Below the pieces are notes generated by a model. That model made no database searches, had not been told where the DNA came from, and worked only from the letters and a program-made list of their open reading frames with translations. Made by a program: the position numbers and the translations under genes. DNA of 64,000 nt from Miscanthus floridulus. Lineage: Eukaryota; Streptophyta; Magnoliopsida; Poales; Poaceae. Location: the NCBI RefSeq assembly GCF_019320115.1, contig NC_089581.1:7503707-7567706 (forward strand), given 5' to 3'. This document shows positions 60,059 to 64,000 of the stretch, in pieces (the first letter of the stretch is position 1; every line of letters begins with the position of its first letter).

Positions 60059-63000
60059 CTATGGCCTCAGGTTGAGCCTTACGTGCTTGAAGAAGAGGTA
60101 GAAGAGGACGGCCGACGACACGAAGAGGCTCAGGAGCACCAGCCAGATCTGCCACACTGCACAACAGAACAAGAGGATAGAGCAAGGCCCGTTCACAGAG
60201 ACACGGCTACACAGACAGACAGACACGTACCTTTCCATTCGGGAGGGACGTCAAGTTTTGTTATCTCTGCTCCCCATTGATGTGAGGTGGAGATTACAAC
60301 CCTACAATATCAACCGTATGAATAATAATGCATGTATAATATCACCAGTGCAACGAGGAGGATCGCGCAAAAGCCAGACATGTTGAGTTTGAGTAGCTGT
60401 GGATGGATGGATGTGATCATGTGGATGACAAATTTTTGCTTCTCCCATTGGAAAACCCTGGCGTATTTATGGTGGACATGAATGAATATGCAAAGTAGTC
60501 CTATATCGTGAGTTCGTAGCCTATTTATTATCTAATTTCATTCTATTTCGACAACAGTGGGCCTAATGACGAATCCTGTCGGAATGCAGGACTGGCTACT
60601 CTTTCAAGGTTCCATGTGAGCAAGACACTTTTGTTCTTGATATATCTACTAAATAAATAAGGTGCTTAGTAATGATAACATATCACTCCTTGCAACAAAG
60701 AGAAAGATTACCTTTCAGTAGGGCAAAATTCAATGGAGGAAACTGGGAAGCCAAGATGAACCTTCTTGCTCCAGTGAGCAACCTCCATCTTCTTTATTTC
60801 CACGGCGCAAAAGTCACCATCACGGTTTCCTCTGAAAACAGGGTGAAAATTATATCCATATTAATAGCACCTCGCATAAAAAGGAAAATCAAACCCTGGT
60901 TGTCAAATATTGACAGATTCTACAATGTTAATGTCAACTTTTAAAGGCATGTAACTGGGATAGCTAGTGGATAAGCTCCTTTTCGAAAGAAGGAAACAGA
61001 GCAGGTATCTTGAGTGTTCAATAAAATCAATTCATTAAGACCCTGCTAGTAGCATAACTATTATCCGTTGACTAGCTAATACTTACTTCAGTCGATTGGA
61101 CGCACTTCAGGTTATGTGGTAACTATTTATCTTCAAATGGCTGCATGTTCGTAAATTTTCAGAAATACACAGCTACACAGATACTTTCAGCCACTGTTTA
61201 TCATAATATACATAAAATTTATAATAATAACACTAATAATGTTTTAAGCTCACCAAAGTATACAACAAGGACAGTTGACGCCTTGATGCAAAGAAATATG
61301 AAGAAATTGCTTAAATTCTAGGAAAATAAAACTATTATGAGTACTTTCAAAATTTCCAAATACATGTTTTCCTAGAAAAGGAAAAGTGCTAGACAGAAAT
61401 GTATTTGCAGACTCAGTTCAACAGCTGGCATCTCATCCACTTACAGTGCAAGATATTTCCCTTCCAAGCTAATTGCGAGTGTGGAAATGGGCTTTGTTGA
61501 AAATCTTTTGTAACCGATTCTCTTCCAATTACTTATGTCCACAGCCATAGTCAAAACATCATGACCTATTTAAGAGACAAAAACTGAACTATAGCTGCCT
61601 GCTGGTGCACTTCTTTAAATTCATTCAAAGGATTACCTTTTACAAGTGTGCAAAACAGGAAAGGTTTGGCTCCATCCCTAGAAAAGCGGCAATACTCAAT
61701 CTTCTCATCCTGTAAATAAACAGAAGGAAAGAGAAGATCAGACGAACAATTCAGTTTCAACTATCATGACAGGCTATTACGGAAAATTATCATACTGTAC
61801 CGAAGATCTTGTCAAATTGATTAGTGGAGCCCCCTCATCAATGTTCCATATTCTTGCAGAGCCATCAATGGATGATGAAACTAAAAACTTTGAGTCTAAG
61901 CTACATGAGAACGGGACAAGCACTGTATCAGGATCTAAGGTTAAAGAAATGAATTTAGGCTCTTCGGCTTACAAAAAAGTAGCCAATGTGTAGTAAAGTA
62001 ACCCTCTCTCCTGAGCAAGGAATTTTAAGACACAGGCTATATTAAAACTACCATGATACTAGGCAGCTAGAAGGTTTGTCATGTGCATTGTACCAGACTG
62101 AATCCTATATATCTAAGTAGCCAACACAAAGCATGAGGTAATAAATTAATAATGCATGCATCTATTCAGCAGGAAATAGGGATTTTGTTTTTTTATGTAA
62201 TAGCAACAGAAGCATGCTTCCCCATTTCTTTTACCTGATGTCCATGTCACGGAAGGATTTGTGAGCTTTAGGTTCGTCCAAAATCACATTGAGACTTGGC
62301 CAATGAAATATTCTGAGACGTCCATCCTGTCATTGTGAAATAGGCTAGTAAATTGTAGATGTAACATTCAAAATTTTAGTACACCATATACCCAAAAAAA
62401 ACTGTACTTCATCAGTTTAAAGTATGTCATAACTCTTGAACAAAACTTATTTCGAAAATTACCACCATATGGATGATCAATACTTTAAATAAAAATGTAA
62501 CTCATATCATATCGTTAATACAGTAAAAAAAGTTTAACTAATTGAAAAATGGAATTACAAGAAAGGATGAGCTCATACCTCACCACCAACAGCAAACTTA
62601 GCACCATCAGTGCTGAATGCTAAACATTTTTGAGGCCCAACACATTGGAGAGGTGAAGCAGCTCTTGAAATAAGGTGAATACCGAAGTCTTTATAAACAA
62701 GATTAAATACCCTACAAAAGTAACAGAAGAATGATAGTACAATAGATTATTTTATAGTATGAAAAAGAACAAAACCACCGAAAAGAAGTGATCCATATAT
62801 AGAAAACAAAGGGTTATTCCTCTCTTAATGAAATGACGTGCAGCTCTCGTGCGTAGTTCGAGAAAAAAAACAAAGGGATTTTCTGATATTATTACAAGGA
62901 GTGCAGCTAGATACACGCTTCAAAACGTTCTGCATTACAAACCTGAAGAATGTGTAATTCAGCATAGGGGAAAACAACTTCAAACTACCAGTGAAGTTCA

Positions 63001-63605
63001 GGCAGGCAGGCAGGCAGGCATGAGGTGACAGTTCAATCCTTTGCACATACGAACCAAATCAACCCAACAATCTCTAAGGCATATGCAAATTTCAAGTACT
63101 ATAGCAATTTGTTAATTTGTTACTGACAAAGTTCATCAGCGAGTTAGCATCTACAAGGAAAAATTCGAACTAGAATTCTAGCATCGACAAGGAAACACAG
63201 CCCACCTGCAGCCTTTGGCGGTTGCGCAGACGAGCTCCCGGCCGCCGGGGTGCACGGCGATCGCGCGCGGCGTGTCCGCTGCCTCGCCCACGGTGACCCT
63301 CGCCTGCAAAACCACAAGCAAAGCAAGCGCACGCGCATAAGCTCAGTTCACGATGAGGCCGGCGCCGGCCTTCCAGGGTGCACGGGGGAAGCACCCACCA
63401 GGGGCTCGGACTCGGAGGAGAGTGCGGATGCCTTGGCGTCGAACTCGAGGAGGTCGACGAGCGGCGGGGACGAGGCCGTGGCCCCGCGGCCGAACGCCAC
63501 GAGGAGGCGGGAGACGCCGGGTGGCCAGCCGTCATCGTCCCGCCGCCGTATCCACGCCGCGCATGCCACCTTCCCGACCGCACCCTCGCCGCCGTTCCCC
63601 GCCAT
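60059..63605 (-). CDS. PHF1: SEC12-like WD40 protein, PHF1-like
   Basis: ER-membrane protein of the SEC12 family. The PHF1 member lets PHT1 phosphate transporters leave the ER; true SEC12 is the exchange factor for SAR1. Ten exons in phase: 63605-63399, 63303-63206, 62711-62579, 62326-62235, 61900-61801, 61709-61637, 61565-61445, 60831-60712, 60301-60231, 60156-60059, giving 1113 nt (370 aa plus stop). The N-terminus is MAGNGGEGAVGKVACAAWIR. WD-like repeats show DGRLRIFHWPSL, SSSIDGSARIWNIDEGAPL, and a last blade GNRDGDFCAVEIKKMEV. A single C-terminal hydrophobic helix (WQIWLVLLSLFVSSAVLFYL) is followed by a basic tail (FFKHVRLNLRP), fitting a tail-anchored type II protein. PHF1 against SEC12-like protein 1 or 2 was not settled. 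No defects seen. Confidence 0.88.
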
Positions 63606-64000
63606 AGGACTGATGGGCGATGGCCTTGGTGCGGTTCCGCAGCTCTGCTCTGCTCTGCTTGCGTTGGCGGCTTGGCGCTTGCTTCTTTGTAGTTGTAGGG
63701 AGGAGACTGCAGACGAGACGAGGGAGGCGGGCGGCCGCCGCGGCGCGAGGCGTTGGACGGAGGGGAGCCAGGGCGGAGTGCGCCACGGAATCGCCGCCAG
63801 CATCCAGTGGATATGCTCGGGCCGGCGCCTGCATCTGCATGCGATGGCGCAAGCTGACGGTTCGTGCATTGTGCGAATCGGCCGGCCGCGCACGGAAATC
63901 ATCCCGTCCGACCGATACGATCGGACGGGAGCCGTGAGCCGAGGACTTATTTCCTGCGCGCTCAGTTGGCGGTTTCTGACTGGCTGTGCTGTTTCCCGCC
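63606..64000. other. 5' flank of the SEC12-like gene
   Basis: GC-rich sequence upstream of the ATG at 63605. Probably 5' UTR and promoter. Several ORFs on both strands here are GC-driven and not supported. Confidence 0.35.

Overview
The window is nuclear DNA of a grass, most likely a panicoid or andropogonoid species such as sorghum, sugarcane or Miscanthus. The evidence is short-exon plant genes with GT-AG introns, GC-rich single-exon or first-exon coding sequence typical of grasses, an Au-type SINE, Tourist- and Stowaway-type MITEs, and SIRE-like Copia and Tat-like Gypsy retrotransposons. Exact species cannot be read from the sequence.

Four host genes lie at the two flanks. (1) The last 15 exons of an AGO1-clade ARGONAUTE gene (+, 3-4744). 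It carries the whole PIWI domain, but two expected splice acceptors lack AG, and a Mutator-like element of about 1.3 kb sits in its last intron. (2) An intact 13-exon cactin gene (-, 6333-12215, 665 aa) with an Au SINE in one intron. (3) A single-exon nodulin-like/NFD4-like MFS membrane protein (-, 50027-51913, 628 aa). (4) A 10-exon SEC12-like WD40 protein with a C-terminal membrane anchor, close to PHF1 (-, 60059-63605, 370 aa).

Between cactin and the transporter lie about 36 kb of nested transposable elements in two stacks. Stack A (about 13.2-28.9 kb) is an element with inverted, related ends that carries a decayed plant-mobile-domain (PMD) gene. The gene is split by a 5'-truncated SIRE-like Copia element (16132-27420), whose integrase gene is itself split by a 4.0-kb non-coding element with an exact TGTAT duplication. 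Stack B (about 31.4-49.2 kb) is four deep: a MITE holds a second MITE, which holds a PIF/Harbinger element, which holds a complete Tat-type Gypsy element with both LTRs. Three of these insertions can be dated relative to each other from their target-site duplications (TTA, TAA, TTTTA). The Gypsy element sits in an intron of the Harbinger Myb-like ORF1 and carries a long opposite-strand ORF with its own TATA box.

The region from 52 to 60 kb is intergenic and rich in small MITEs, including members of a family also found at 5.7 kb, and one Stowaway. The host genes do not form a pathway with one another. I found no CRISPR array, rRNA gene or functional tRNA gene. The most unusual items are the two broken acceptors in the AGO gene, the four-level nest, and the opposite-strand ORF of the Gypsy element.
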